Positions 33,147-43,849 of a DNA stretch of 49,205 nucleotides are shown one piece after another. How positions within the stretch are numbered: the stretch's first letter is position 1; each line of letters opens with the position of its first letter. Source of the DNA: Burkholderiaceae bacterium (GTDB lineage: Bacteria; Pseudomonadota; Gammaproteobacteria; Burkholderiales; Burkholderiaceae_C); NCBI GenBank assembly GCA_024235895.1, contig JACKLM010000010.1, positions 1 through 49,205 on the forward strand, given 5' to 3'. The notes below the pieces were generated by a model. That model was not told the origin of the DNA and searched no databases. It was given only the letters and a program-made list of their open reading frames with translations. The translations under genes and the position numbers were made by a program.

Positions 33147-33748
33147 GCGACCCCTCCCCCGCCTACGACCCGGTACGAATCGGGCTGGTGTCGATCAGCG
33201 ATCGCGCGTCGAGCGGCGGCTACCAGGATCAGGGCATCCCGGCGCTGAAGGACTGGCTGTCGCGCGCGCTTCGCAACCCGGTCGAGTGGCACACGCGGCT
33301 GATCCCCGACGAGCTCGACGGCATCAGCGCCGCGCTGCGCGAGCTGGTCGACGCCAGCGGCTGCGACCTGGTGCTGACCACCGGTGGCACCGGCCCGGCG
33401 CCGCGCGACGTCACGCCCGAGGCGACGCTGGCGGTCGCCGACAAGCTCATGCCCGGGTTCGGCGAGCAGATGCGGCAGGTCAGCCTCGCCTTCGTGCCGA
33501 CGGCGATCCTGTCGCGCCAGGTCGCGGTCATCCGCGGCCGCGCGTTGATCATCAACCTGCCGGGGCAGCCGAAGGCCATCGCCGAGACGCTGCAGGGGCT
33601 GCCGAACGCGACGCCACCGGTGCACGGCATCTTCGCCGCCGTGCCCTATTGCATCGACCTCCTCGGCGGGCCCTACCTCGAGACCGACGAGTCGGTGTGC
33701 AAGGCGTTCCGGCCGAAGTCGGCGATCCGGCCGCCGCGCGCCGGCTGA
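33143..33748 (+). CDS. mog: molybdopterin adenylyltransferase
   Basis: Mog adenylates molybdopterin before molybdate insertion in molybdenum cofactor synthesis. The 201-residue product has the MoaB/Mog fold with IGLVSISDRASSGGYQDQGIPALKDWL at the start. The ELVDASGCDLVLTTGGTGPAPRDVTPEAT block (substrate loop, TTGGTG) follows, then RGRALIINLPGQPKAIAETL. The end with FAAVPYCIDLLGGPYLETDE is the Mog-type C-terminus rather than MoaB. It is translationally coupled to yjgA. No other molybdenum cofactor genes are nearby. Confidence 0.93.
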   Translation: MSDPSPAYDPVRIGLVSISDRASSGGYQDQGIPALKDWLSRALRNPVEWHTRLIPDELDGISAALRELVDASGCDLVLTTGGTGPAPRDVTPEATLAVADKLMPGFGEQMRQVSLAFVPTAILSRQVAVIRGRALIINLPGQPKAIAETLQGLPNATPPVHGIFAAVPYCIDLLGGPYLETDESVCKAFRPKSAIRPPRAG

Positions 33749-33768
33749 AACGCGCGGACGCACGCGCG

Positions 33769-35040
33769 ATGCCGCGGCCGCCCCAGCGCTCGCAGCGGCC
33801 ACCTCGACCGCGGCAAGGGTCTGCCGCCACCGACGCCGAGGCGACGCGGCAGTCGCCCTGGGCGATCTTCCTCGTCTTCCTGCGCCTGGGCCTGACCTCG
33901 TTCGGCGGCCCGGTGGCGCACCTGGGCTACTTCCGCACCGAATTCGTCGAGCGACGGCGCTGGATGGACGAGCGCGGCTACGCCGACCTGGTCGCGCTGT
34001 GCCAGTTCCTGCCCGGGCCGGCGAGCAGCCAGGTCGGCTTCGCGATCGGGCTGGCGCGCGGCGGCTGGGCCGGGTCGCTGGCCGCGTGGCTGGGCTTCAC
34101 GCTGCCGTCGGCGCTGCTGATGGCGGGATTCGCCTACGGGCTGACGCAGCACCGCGACTGGGCCGACGTCGGGCTGCTGCACGGGCTGAAGGTGGCCGCG
34201 GTCGCGGTCGTCGCGCAGGCGGTGTGGAGCATGGCGCGCACGCTGTGCCCGGACCGCCCGCGCGCCGCTCTGGCGATCGGCGCCGCGCTGCAGACGCTGC
34301 TGCTGCCCAGCGCGCTGGCGCAGCTCGGCGCGATCGTCGCCAGCGGTGCGCTCGGCTGGGCGCTGCTGAAGCTGCCCGGCCAGGCGCCACAGCCGCATGC
34401 GGGCTGGCGCGTGTCGCGCCGCAGCGGCGTGGTGGCACTGGCGCTGTTCTTCGCGCTGCTGTTCGGGATGCCGCTGGCGGCCGCGGCGCTGGCGTCACCG
34501 GCGCTGGCGATGCTGGACGGCTTCTACCGCGCCGGCGCGCTGGTCTTCGGCGGCGGGCATGTGGTGCTGCCGCTGCTGCAGTCGGCGGTGGTGCCCGGCG
34601 GTGCGGTCGGCAATGCCGAGTTTCTCGCCGGCTACGGCGCGGCGCAGGCGCTGCCGGGGCCGCTGTTCACCTTCGCCGCCTACCTGGGCGCGGTGATGCA
34701 GCCGCCCGCGGCGTGGTGGAGCGCGCCGCTGGGCGCGCTGCTGTGCCTGCTGGCGGTCTTCCTGCCGGCCGCGCTGCTGGTCGTCGGCGCACTGCCGTTC
34801 TGGGACGCGCTGCGCCAGCACCCGGCGCTGCAGTCGGCGCTGGCCGGCGTCAACGCCGGCGTCGTCGGCATCCTGCTGGCGGCGCTGTACGACCCGGTGT
34901 GGACGAGCGCGGTGCGCGGGGCGCAGGATTTCGCGCTCGCGCTGGCGGCGTTCGCGCTGCTGGTGATCGCGCGCTGGTCACCGTTGGCGGTCGTCGCGCT
35001 GGCCGCCGCCGGTGGCTGGGCGATGGCGGCGCTGGGATGA
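33769..35040 (+). CDS. chrA: chromate transporter, long-chain ChrA
   Basis: The CHR family exports chromate, and some members may carry other anions. The 423-residue product has two homologous halves, which makes it the long-chain type. The N-terminal half has LRLGLTSFGGPVAHLGYFRTEFVERRRWMDERGYADLVALCQFLPGPASSQVGFAIG; the second half repeats the pattern with YRAGALVFGGGHVVLPLLQSAVVPG and LAGYGAAQALPGPLFTFAAYLG. About ten hydrophobic helices are predicted. The 25-residue hydrophilic N-terminus is Pro/Arg-rich. It starts 20 bp after mog and may be co-transcribed. No ChrB regulator is adjacent, so real chromate resistance is uncertain. Repeat element copy B follows. Confidence 0.93.
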   Translation: MPRPPQRSQRPPRPRQGSAATDAEATRQSPWAIFLVFLRLGLTSFGGPVAHLGYFRTEFVERRRWMDERGYADLVALCQFLPGPASSQVGFAIGLARGGWAGSLAAWLGFTLPSALLMAGFAYGLTQHRDWADVGLLHGLKVAAVAVVAQAVWSMARTLCPDRPRAALAIGAALQTLLLPSALAQLGAIVASGALGWALLKLPGQAPQPHAGWRVSRRSGVVALALFFALLFGMPLAAAALASPALAMLDGFYRAGALVFGGGHVVLPLLQSAVVPGGAVGNAEFLAGYGAAQALPGPLFTFAAYLGAVMQPPAAWWSAPLGALLCLLAVFLPAALLVVGALPFWDALRQHPALQSALAGVNAGVVGILLAALYDPVWTSAVRGAQDFALALAAFALLVIARWSPLAVVALAAAGGWAMAALG

Positions 35041-35184
35041 TCGGCGGTCCGGCGCGAGGGCGCTGCGCGGACACGGGCCTGCGTGTGGGACGGCCACTCA
35101 CCGAGAGCGTCGACGTACCCGGTCCGTTTCTGCCAGTCGCCGAAGTCGGTTCTTCGCTTCTCCTGGCGTTCGACCTGCCAGCGT

Positions 35185-35500
35185 GCCAAGGCCGGCGGGC
35201 ACCCTCCCACTCCATGCCCGGGGACAGTGCCCCGGGCGCTCGCCAGGCACAAACAGTCCGCAGGACTGTTTGTGTCCGGGCTCGCTCCCCCGGGCCGGGC
35301 TGCGCCCGCCCCTCCTCCTCTACTTCCGTGGGAGGGTGCCCGCCGACCTTGGCCTGCCACCGCCCAGGCCTTCGACCGTCGAACACCAATTCCGTGGCCT
35401 GCCGAGGACGGCGGGTGCCCTTGACCGGAAGTAAGAGGAGCCAGCGGCCGAAGGCCGGTGGCGGGGGACATGGAGGGCAAGGGCACCCGCCGTCCTCGGC
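35185..35500 (-). repeat. dyad-symmetric double-hairpin repeat element, copy B
   Basis: Module B1 has arms 35185-35210 and 35328-35353 (26 nt each, one mismatch) with a 117-nt loop. Module B2 has arms 35401-35426 and 35475-35500 (one mismatch) with a 48-nt loop. The 47-nt spacer 35354-35400 carries TTCGACCGTCGAA exactly centred (35371-35383). Reverse-complemented, B2 matches A1, the spacer matches that of A, and B1 matches A2 end to end. The B1 loop equals the A2 loop plus a 69-nt insertion (35217-35285). Confidence 0.9.
35217..35285. repeat. 69-nt palindromic insertion inside a loop of copy B
   Basis: It is inserted directly after TCCATG of the B1 loop, and the sequence on both sides matches the A2 loop without loss. 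It carries two hairpins: CCCGGGG/CCCCGGG (35217-35223 and 35230-35236) and a perfect 12-bp stem CACAAACAGTCC/GGACTGTTTGTG (35248-35259 and 35263-35274, loop GCA). The second hairpin is less GC-rich than the surroundings. Confidence 0.8.
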
Positions 35501-35612
35501 ACGCTCGGTCATGGTACGCAAACGAAAGATGGGCCCCGACGAGTGGCAGCGACGGGCCGTCAGCGTCCACCACGACACGCCCAGAATCGGAGCCAGCGAC
35601 CGCAGCGCCGGA

Positions 35613-37208
35613 TCAGCGCATCCTCACCCAGGCCACCTCGAGCCAGTTGTCGGCGCGGTGCACGACGTCGACGTTGCTGCGCGCGGCCCACGGGATCATC
35701 TGCCGGTGCAGCGGCAGCACGTGCACGTTCCTCGTGTATTCGCGCAGCGCGGCGATCACCAGCTCCTTGCGCCGGGCCGGGTCGGACTCGACGCTGGATT
35801 TCGCGGCCAGCGCGTCGAAGGTGTCGTTGCGCACATCGCCGTAGTTGTAGTAGCCGACCCCCTTGTCGCCACGGTTGCGCAGCAGCGGCGTCAGCGTCGT
35901 CTCGGCGTCGGTCACCGCGCCGCCCCAGCCGAGCATGTACATGCTGGTGTCGAGCTTGTCGAGCTTGGCGAAGTAGGTCGCGCGCGGCATCGCGTTGACC
36001 TTGACCTTGACACCGATCTTGGCCCACATCCCGGCCAGCGTGATGCAGATCCGCTCGTCGTTGATGTAGCGGTTGTTCGGGCAGTCCAGCGTGACCTCGA
36101 AGCCGTCCGGGTAGCCGGCCTCGCGCAGCAGCGCCCGGGCGCGGTCGAGGTCGTGCGGCAGCCGGCTCTCGACCTCCCGGTCGTCGTAGGCGCCGATCGG
36201 CGACGGCGTCACGCCGCCGGTCGGCACGCTCAGCCCGTTCATCAGCTTGTCGCGCATCGCCTCGATGTCGACGGCGTGGTACAGCGCCTGGCGCACGCGC
36301 AGGTCCTTGAACGGGTTGCGGTCGCCCGGCACCTTGCCGTAGAGCAGCGTGTCGCGCCCTTGGTCCATGCCGATGAAGACGATGCGATTCTCCGGGCCCT
36401 CGATCACCTTGACGCCGGCGGTCGTGCGCAGCCGCGGCACGTCGCGCGGCGACGGGTCGAGGACGAAGTCGATCTCGCCCGAGACCAGCGCCGCCAGCCG
36501 CGTCGCATCGTTGGCGATCGGCGTGAAGGCGATCTCCTGCACGTTGCCCTCGGGCTTGTCCCACCAGGCCGGATTGCGCTTGTAGCTGGTCTTGATGCCC
36601 GGCGCGCGGCTGACCAGCATGTAGGGGCCGGTCCCGTTGGCGGCGAAGGAGGCGTGGCTCTCCTCCTTGTTCTTGAAGTCCAGCGGCCGCTCGACCTTGT
36701 GCTCGACCGCCCAGGCGCGGTTCATGATCCACAGCGCCGCGACATGCTCGAGGAAGATCGGGTTGACCGCAGGCAGCCGGAACTCGACCGTCTGCGCGTC
36801 GATCGCGACCGCCTTGCCGGCGGCGTTGGCATAGACGCCGATCTGCGAGGTCGGCGCCTGCGCGCGCTCGACCGAGAACACGACATCGTCGGCGGTCAGC
36901 GGCCGGCCGTCGTGGAACCTGACGCCTTGGCGCAGCGTGAAGCGCCAGGCCAGCGGCCCGGTCTGCTGCCACGCGGTCGCGAGCCCCGGCACCAGGTTCA
37001 GCGCCTTGTCGCGCCGCACCAGGGTCTCGTAGACCTGACCGTTCATCATGTTGGTCAGGCCCTCGTTCTGCGAGTGCGGGTCCATGGTCTGCGGATCGCC
37101 CTGGCTGGCCCAGCGCAGGGTCTGCGCCGCCGCCGGCGGCGCGGCGACGAGGCAGGCGGCGGCCAGCGCGAGGATGGCCGCGAACGCGGCGAGGTGGCGT
37201 CGAGTCAT
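35613..37208 (-). CDS. ABC transporter substrate-binding protein, peptide/opine type (SBP family 5)
   Basis: This is a periplasmic receptor of the dipeptide/nickel/opine class. The 531-residue precursor has a signal peptide of about 28 residues (HLAAFAAILALAAACLVAAPPAAAQ). Family 5 features include LRWASQGDPQTMDPHSQNEGLTNMMNGQVYETLVRRD at the mature N-terminus, then GLATAWQQTGPLAWRFTLRQGVRFHDGRPLTADDVVFSVERA. NGTGPYMLVSRAPGIKTSYKRNPAWWDKPEG and NPFKDLRVRQALYHAVDIEAM follow, then ARALLREAGYPDGFEVTLDCPNNRYINDE. The Cys in the signal region is not in a clear lipobox. No permease or ATPase genes are adjacent, so it is either an orphan or serves a distant transporter. The ligand is unknown. Confidence 0.92.
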   Translation of the reverse strand: MTRRHLAAFAAILALAAACLVAAPPAAAQTLRWASQGDPQTMDPHSQNEGLTNMMNGQVYETLVRRDKALNLVPGLATAWQQTGPLAWRFTLRQGVRFHDGRPLTADDVVFSVERAQAPTSQIGVYANAAGKAVAIDAQTVEFRLPAVNPIFLEHVAALWIMNRAWAVEHKVERPLDFKNKEESHASFAANGTGPYMLVSRAPGIKTSYKRNPAWWDKPEGNVQEIAFTPIANDATRLAALVSGEIDFVLDPSPRDVPRLRTTAGVKVIEGPENRIVFIGMDQGRDTLLYGKVPGDRNPFKDLRVRQALYHAVDIEAMRDKLMNGLSVPTGGVTPSPIGAYDDREVESRLPHDLDRARALLREAGYPDGFEVTLDCPNNRYINDERICITLAGMWAKIGVKVKVNAMPRATYFAKLDKLDTSMYMLGWGGAVTDAETTLTPLLRNRGDKGVGYYNYGDVRNDTFDALAAKSSVESDPARRKELVIAALREYTRNVHVLPLHRQMIPWAARSNVDVVHRADNWLEVAWVRMR

Positions 37209-37273
37209 GCAATCCTCGTCCGGGATGCCCGGCGCGCGGGCGGGGACCGCAGTGTAGGCAGAGTGCCCGCGCG

Positions 37274-37465
37274 TCAGGCCGCCGGATAACCCTCCTCGGC
37301 GAGCGCGGCGCGCACCGCCTGCTCGTCGGCGCGGGTCTCGATGCGCGCAGTGTGCGTGGGCAGGTCGGTCTGCACCTTGGCATCGGCATCGAGCTTCCTG
37401 ACCGTCTCGGTCACGGTGCGAACGCAGTGGCCGCAGGTCATGTCGGGCAGGGTCAGTTCGATCAT
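37274..37465 (-). CDS. copZ: copper chaperone-like heavy-metal-associated protein
   Basis: The 63-residue product is a single HMA domain, MIELTLPDMTCGHCVRTVTETVRKLD, with the metal-binding MTCGHC at 9-14. CopZ-type chaperones carry Cu(I) to CopA. ATG 37465 is chosen because the HMA domain begins there; the longer upstream frame is antisense artefact. It is divergent from copA across 258 bp, which contains two CueR-like operators, one on each strand. Confidence 0.92.
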   Translation of the reverse strand: MIELTLPDMTCGHCVRTVTETVRKLDADAKVQTDLPTHTARIETRADEQAVRAALAEEGYPAA

Positions 37466-37551
37466 CGGGAGGCTCCTGGGTCGTGGTGGGTCGGGAATCG
37501 CGGCGTGGCCGCGGCTGCCGCGTCTGCGGCGCGGCGCGGCGCGCGTGGCTA

Positions 37552-37582
37552 AGTCTGAAGCTTGCCACGATGGCAAGGTCAA
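37552..37582 (-). promoter_or_regulatory. CueR-like operator/promoter of copZ
   Basis: On the minus strand TTGACC (37582-37577) is spaced by 19 nt from CAGACT (37557-37552). Overlapping the spacer is the 21-bp dyad ACCTTGC-CATCGTG-GCAAGCT (37579-37559; 6 of 7 symmetric positions). A 19-bp spacer with a central dyad is the hallmark of MerR-family promoters. Confidence 0.7.
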
Positions 37583-37686
37583 GCGAGGTGGTCGAGCCTC
37601 GCCACACCGCCGCCGGCCCGCGCCGGGACGGCACGCGTCGACTCCCCGCCGCCGCGGCACGCGCCGACCCCGCGCCCGAAACGGGC

Positions 37687-37717
37687 TTGACCCTGACATC
37701 GTGTGAAGGTTTATCGT
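37687..37717 (+). promoter_or_regulatory. CueR-like operator/promoter of copA
   Basis: TTGACC (37687-37692) and TATCGT (37712-37717) are spaced by 19 nt. The dyad ACCCTGA-CATCGTG-TGAAGGT (37690-37710; 5 of 7 symmetric positions) lies between them. Its centre CATCGTG is the same as in the copZ operator. Confidence 0.7.
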
Positions 37718-37723
37718 GCCTCC

Positions 37724-40290
<2,567 letters not shown>

Positions 40291-40294
<4 letters not shown>

Positions 40295-40764
40295 ATATCG
40301 GCCAGGCTGCCACGGCCAGCGGCGTGACGCCGAAGATGATCCGCCACTACGAGGCGATCGGGCTGCTGCCGCGCGTGGCGCGCAGCGGCAGCGGCTACCG
40401 CGTCTACGACGATCGCACGCTGCACACGCTGCGCTTCATCCGGCGCGCGCGCGAGATGGGATTCGGACTGGACGAGATCGCCGCGCTGCTGACGCTGTGG
40501 GGCAACCGGCGGCGCGCCAGCGCCGAGGTCAAGGCGCTCGCGGCACGCCATGTCGCGGAGCTGCAGGCACGCATCGAGCGCATGCAGGCGATGCAGCGCA
40601 CGCTGCAGCAACTGGTCGATGCCTGCCACGGCGACGAGCGGCCGGACTGCCCGATCCTCGACGACCTTGCCGGTGCCGGCGCGCCGGGCGGCGCCGACCA
40701 CGTCGCGCTCAGCGAGCGCGCCTCAGCACGTCGTCGTCGAACAGCAGCTCGTCGAGATGCCTGA
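40291..40764 (+). CDS. cueR: copper-responsive MerR-family regulator CueR
   Basis: CueR activates copper export genes on binding Cu(I). The 157-residue product starts at GTG 40291 (overlapping copA). It has the winged helix (1-70: NIGQAATASGVTPKMIRHYEAIGLLP, RVYDDRTLHTLRFIRRAREMGFGLDEI) and a dimerisation helix (about 78-110). The metal loop has C112 and C120 (ACHGDERPDCPIL), the same positions as in E. coli CueR. The tail after about 128 (GAGAPGGADHVALSERASARRRR) is non-homologous and arises where the frame runs 56 bp into the convergent HD-GYP gene. It probably controls the copA and copZ operators. Confidence 0.93.
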
Positions 40765-41974
40765 AACCCCAGCGCTGCGGGTCCTCGCGACCGACGATGC
40801 GGTCGTTGCAGGACGCGGCGGACAGGTCGATGCGGCGCAGCGGCACCGGCATCTCGGATCGGGTCGAGTAGAAGACCCGGACCACGGGTGACACCAACGC
40901 CTGCGGGTTCTGCTCGAGAACGACGGCGAGCCGGCCCGAGGCCAGCCGCACCAGCGAACCCGTCGGGTAGATGCCCAGGCTGCGCACGAAGGCCTGGAAG
41001 ACATCGGGGGCGAACTGGCCGCTCCACGACGCCATGCGGGCCAGCGACTCCGCCGGGTCCCAGCCGGACTTGTAGGGGCGGTTGGACGTGATCGCGTCGT
41101 AGACATCGCACACCGCGCCCATGCGCGCCAGCCGCGAGACCTGGTGGCCGGACAACGCGTCCGGATAGCCGCCGCCACCCGGGCGCTCGTGATGGTGCAG
41201 GCAGACGTCGAGGACCGCCTCGCTCGCGCCACGGCTGTCGAGCAGCAGCCGATGACCGTGCAGCGTGTGGCGGCGGACCTGCTCGAACTCGGCGTCGGTC
41301 AGGCGACCCGGCTTGTTGAGGATCGTCAGCGGCACCAGCGCCTTGCCCAGGTCGTGCATCAGCCCCGCGAGCCCCGCCTCGCGACAGGCTGCGTCGTCCA
41401 TGCCGAGCTGGCGCCCGAGCGCGACCATCAGCGCGCACACCGCGACCGAGTGCATGTAGGTGTAGTCGTCGGCGGTCTTCAGCCGCGCCAGACCGATCAG
41501 CGCCGCCGGCTGCCGGGCGATCGAATCGACGATCTCCGCCACCAGCGGCAGGCAGGACTCGGCATCCAGCGCGCGACCCATGCGGGCCTGGGCGAACAGG
41601 CCGACCACCGCCTCACGCCCGCTCTTGCAGATGCGCGCGGCGCGCCGAACCTCCTCGTCCATCGATGCCGGGGGCGGCGGGGACGTCGCGGCCAGGGTGC
41701 GCGACACGGCCTCGGCCGACGCAGCGGCCGCGCACCGGGGTGCGTCGGCCGCTGACGCCGCCACCGTCGCATCGTGCGACGGCGCCGCCACGTCGAGTCC
41801 GAGATGCGTGTCGATCCAGCAGTGGCTGACGCCGCTGCTGCGCAGCATCGCCAGGTCGGCCTCGCTGCCCAGCCGGAAGCGCGTGCGCCAGAACGGGTGG
41901 TCGAGCCACGCACCGTCCAGCTTGTGCACATGCATGCCGAGCCGCACGTGGGAAACGGGAATTCGCTTGAGCAT
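40709..41974 (-). CDS. HD-GYP domain c-di-GMP phosphodiesterase
   Basis: HD-GYP proteins hydrolyse cyclic di-GMP. The 421-residue product has an N-terminal DUF3391 domain (1-60: KRIPVSHVRLGMHVHKLDGAWLDHPFW). A Pro/Ala-rich linker (65-105) leads to the HD-GYP domain (about 150-345) with HDLGK (207-211: LMHDLGKALVP), HHHERPGGGGYPDAL (260-274; GYP at 269-271) and the later DVYDAITSNRPYKSGWDP. Metal ligands are conserved in the parts visible. Its 3' end overlaps the cueR 3' end by 56 bp, tail to tail. It may antagonise the diguanylate cyclase at 46562-47755. Confidence 0.93.
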   Translation of the reverse strand: MLKRIPVSHVRLGMHVHKLDGAWLDHPFWRTRFRLGSEADLAMLRSSGVSHCWIDTHLGLDVAAPSHDATVAASAADAPRCAAAASAEAVSRTLAATSPPPPASMDEEVRRAARICKSGREAVVGLFAQARMGRALDAESCLPLVAEIVDSIARQPAALIGLARLKTADDYTYMHSVAVCALMVALGRQLGMDDAACREAGLAGLMHDLGKALVPLTILNKPGRLTDAEFEQVRRHTLHGHRLLLDSRGASEAVLDVCLHHHERPGGGGYPDALSGHQVSRLARMGAVCDVYDAITSNRPYKSGWDPAESLARMASWSGQFAPDVFQAFVRSLGIYPTGSLVRLASGRLAVVLEQNPQALVSPVVRVFYSTRSEMPVPLRRIDLSAASCNDRIVGREDPQRWGFRHLDELLFDDDVLRRAR

Positions 41975-42153
41975 CGGGTCGACGGGCCCGCGAAGCGCGG
42001 CGCCTGGACCCGCGGGTTATCGGCCGCGCCGGGCAGGAATGAAGCAGTGACCCGCCAACGGTGCCGGCCGCGTCGTCGCACGGTGCAAGAGGACGCGGCC
42101 CGACACCAGCAGCCCGCCGAGATGGCGGTGACCGCCAGCCCGTCGCCCGGCGC

Positions 42154-42798
42154 TCAGCGCCAGCGGCTCTGCGGCACCGTGCTGAGCGAACCGGGCAGCG
42201 ACCCGATGTGATCGGCCAGCATGCGCAACTCGGCCAGCGTGAACTGGCCGACGATGCCGTTCATGATCGGATGGTCGCGCCCGACGACGCGACCCCCCTG
42301 GACCTGATAGGCCTTGAGGGCGACGAGCAGGTAGTCGGGATGCTGGCCGGCGATCTTCGGATAGCTCGGATCGATCGGCTGGTCGAGGTTCTCGCCGTGG
42401 CACGATGCGCACGCGCCCTGGGTCAGCAACTCGGTCACGCGCGCCGACGGCTGACGCGCCGCGACCGACTTCAGCTGCAGGCCGGCTGCGCCGTCGCGCT
42501 CGTAGAACGCGGCCAGGTCGGCGATATCCGCGTCGGACAGCGCGCGCGCGATGCCGCGCATCGTCGGGTGACGCCGCTCGCCGCTGCGGTAGGCCTGCAG
42601 CGCAGCGGCGAGGTAGCCTCCGGCCTGCCCCGAGATCATCGGCACCTTGTGCACCTCGGGGAAGGCGTTCTGGTAGCCGGGAATGCCGTGGCAGCCGATG
42701 CACATCGCGGCCTTGGCACGGCCGGCCTCGGCATCCTGGGCATGGGCCGCGGGGGTCAGGGCGGCCAGCATCAGCCAGGGCAGCAGCATCTTGGTCAT
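42154..42798 (-). CDS. dihaem cytochrome c4-like protein
   Basis: Cytochrome c4 is a periplasmic electron carrier. The 214-residue precursor has a signal peptide (1-20: MTKMLLPWLMLAALTPAAHA) and two CxxCH haem sites at 33-37 (CIGCH) and 130-134 (CASCH), with M80 (HPTM) and the later HPIMNGIVG as probable axial methionines. It is divergent from the moxR gene; TATAAT on the minus strand at 42898-42903 gives a leader of about 95 nt. It is typically linked to terminal oxidases or nitrite reduction, which are not visible here. Confidence 0.9.
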   Translation of the reverse strand: MTKMLLPWLMLAALTPAAHAQDAEAGRAKAAMCIGCHGIPGYQNAFPEVHKVPMISGQAGGYLAAALQAYRSGERRHPTMRGIARALSDADIADLAAFYERDGAAGLQLKSVAARQPSARVTELLTQGACASCHGENLDQPIDPSYPKIAGQHPDYLLVALKAYQVQGGRVVGRDHPIMNGIVGQFTLAELRMLADHIGSLPGSLSTVPQSRWR

Positions 42799-42897
42799 GG
42801 TCGGGGAGGTTTGCCGGAGGGACTGCCGCACCGTGGCGGCGGCACGCTTAGATCCAGAAACGGCTCGCATGCATTGAGCCATCTCAAACAGCCGCGA

Positions 42898-42919
42898 ATT
42901 ATAGGTCGCCGCTTATACT
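42898..42919. promoter_or_regulatory. divergent -10 hexamers between cytochrome c4 and moxR
   Basis: TATAAT on the minus strand (42903-42898) and TATACT on the plus strand (42914-42919) sit within 22 bp of each other. The plus-strand box is about 65 nt before ATG 42985. -35 elements are not clear. Confidence 0.5.
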
Positions 42920-42984
42920 GACTGCATCCTCGTCAACCCTCAATGCGCCCGGACGCCACCACGGCCCGGGCGCCGAATCCGCCG

Positions 42985-43827
42985 ATGAAATTCCAGGGTA
43001 CCGACACCTACGTCGCCACGCCGGACCTGATGCTGGCGGTCAACGCCGCGGTCACGCTGCAGCGGCCGCTGCTGGTCAAGGGCGAGCCGGGCACCGGCAA
43101 GACCATGCTCGCCGAGGAGGTCGCGCGCACGCTGGGCATGCCGCTGCTGCAGTGGCACATCAAGAGCACGACCAAGGCGCAGCAAGGGCTGTACGAGTAC
43201 GACGCCGTGAGCCGCCTGCGCGACAGCCAGCTCGGCGACGAGCGCGTCAAGGACATCCATCACTACATCGTCAAGGGCGTGCTGTGGCAGGCCTTCACCG
43301 CCGAGGAGCCGGTGGCGCTGCTGATCGACGAGGTCGACAAGGCCGACATCGAATTCCCGAACGACCTGCTGCGCGAGCTCGACCGGATGGAGTTCCACGT
43401 CTACGAAACGCGCGAGCTGGTGCGCGCGCGGCACCGGCCGCTGGTCTTCATCACCTCCAACAACGAGAAGGAGCTGCCCGACGCCTTCCTGCGCCGCTGC
43501 TTCTTCCACTACATCAAGTTTCCCGACGCCGACACGATGCGCGCGATCGTCGACGTCCACTTTCCGGGCCTCAAGCGCGAGCTGCTCTCGGCGGCGCTGA
43601 AGACTTTCTACGACGTGCGCGGCCTGCCGGGTCTCAAGAAGAAGCCGTCGACCTCGGAGCTGCTGGACTGGCTCAAGCTGCTGGTGGCCGAGGACATCCC
43701 GCCCGAGGTGCTGCACAGCAAGGACGACAAGGTCGCCGTGCCGCCGCTGGTCGGCGCGCTGCTGAAGAACGAGCAGGACGTGACGCTGTTCGAGAAGCTC
43801 GTCTTCATGCAGCGCCACCATCGCTGA
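42985..43827 (+). CDS. MoxR-family AAA ATPase
   Basis: MoxR ATPases act as chaperones with a VWA-domain partner to assemble or activate metalloenzymes. The 280-residue product has Walker A GEPGTGKT (33-40), Walker B ALLIDEVDKAD (111-121), sensor FITSNNEKELPDAFLRRC and the RDSQLGDERVKDIHHYIVKGVLW segment. Start ATG 42985 (MKFQGTDTYVATPDLMLAVN) is preferred to ATG 42943. The likely VWA partner is at 47940-49112, separated by three unrelated genes. It has no close match here to the CoxD or NorQ neighbourhood, so the client is unknown. Confidence 0.93.
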   Translation: MKFQGTDTYVATPDLMLAVNAAVTLQRPLLVKGEPGTGKTMLAEEVARTLGMPLLQWHIKSTTKAQQGLYEYDAVSRLRDSQLGDERVKDIHHYIVKGVLWQAFTAEEPVALLIDEVDKADIEFPNDLLRELDRMEFHVYETRELVRARHRPLVFITSNNEKELPDAFLRRCFFHYIKFPDADTMRAIVDVHFPGLKRELLSAALKTFYDVRGLPGLKKKPSTSELLDWLKLLVAEDIPPEVLHSKDDKVAVPPLVGALLKNEQDVTLFEKLVFMQRHHR

Positions 43828-43849
43828 AGCCCGGCCGCGCGAGCGCTCG

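Larger units (their letters stand above)
35041..35612. other. gene-free convergent interval holding repeat element copy B
   Basis: These 572 bp separate chrA and the ABC binding-protein gene, which converge here. 35185-35500 is the repeat element. 35041-35184 includes a flank whose reverse complement resembles the outer flank of copy A. 35501-35612 shows no gene. I see no terminator with a T run; the element's hairpins could serve instead. Confidence 0.65.
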
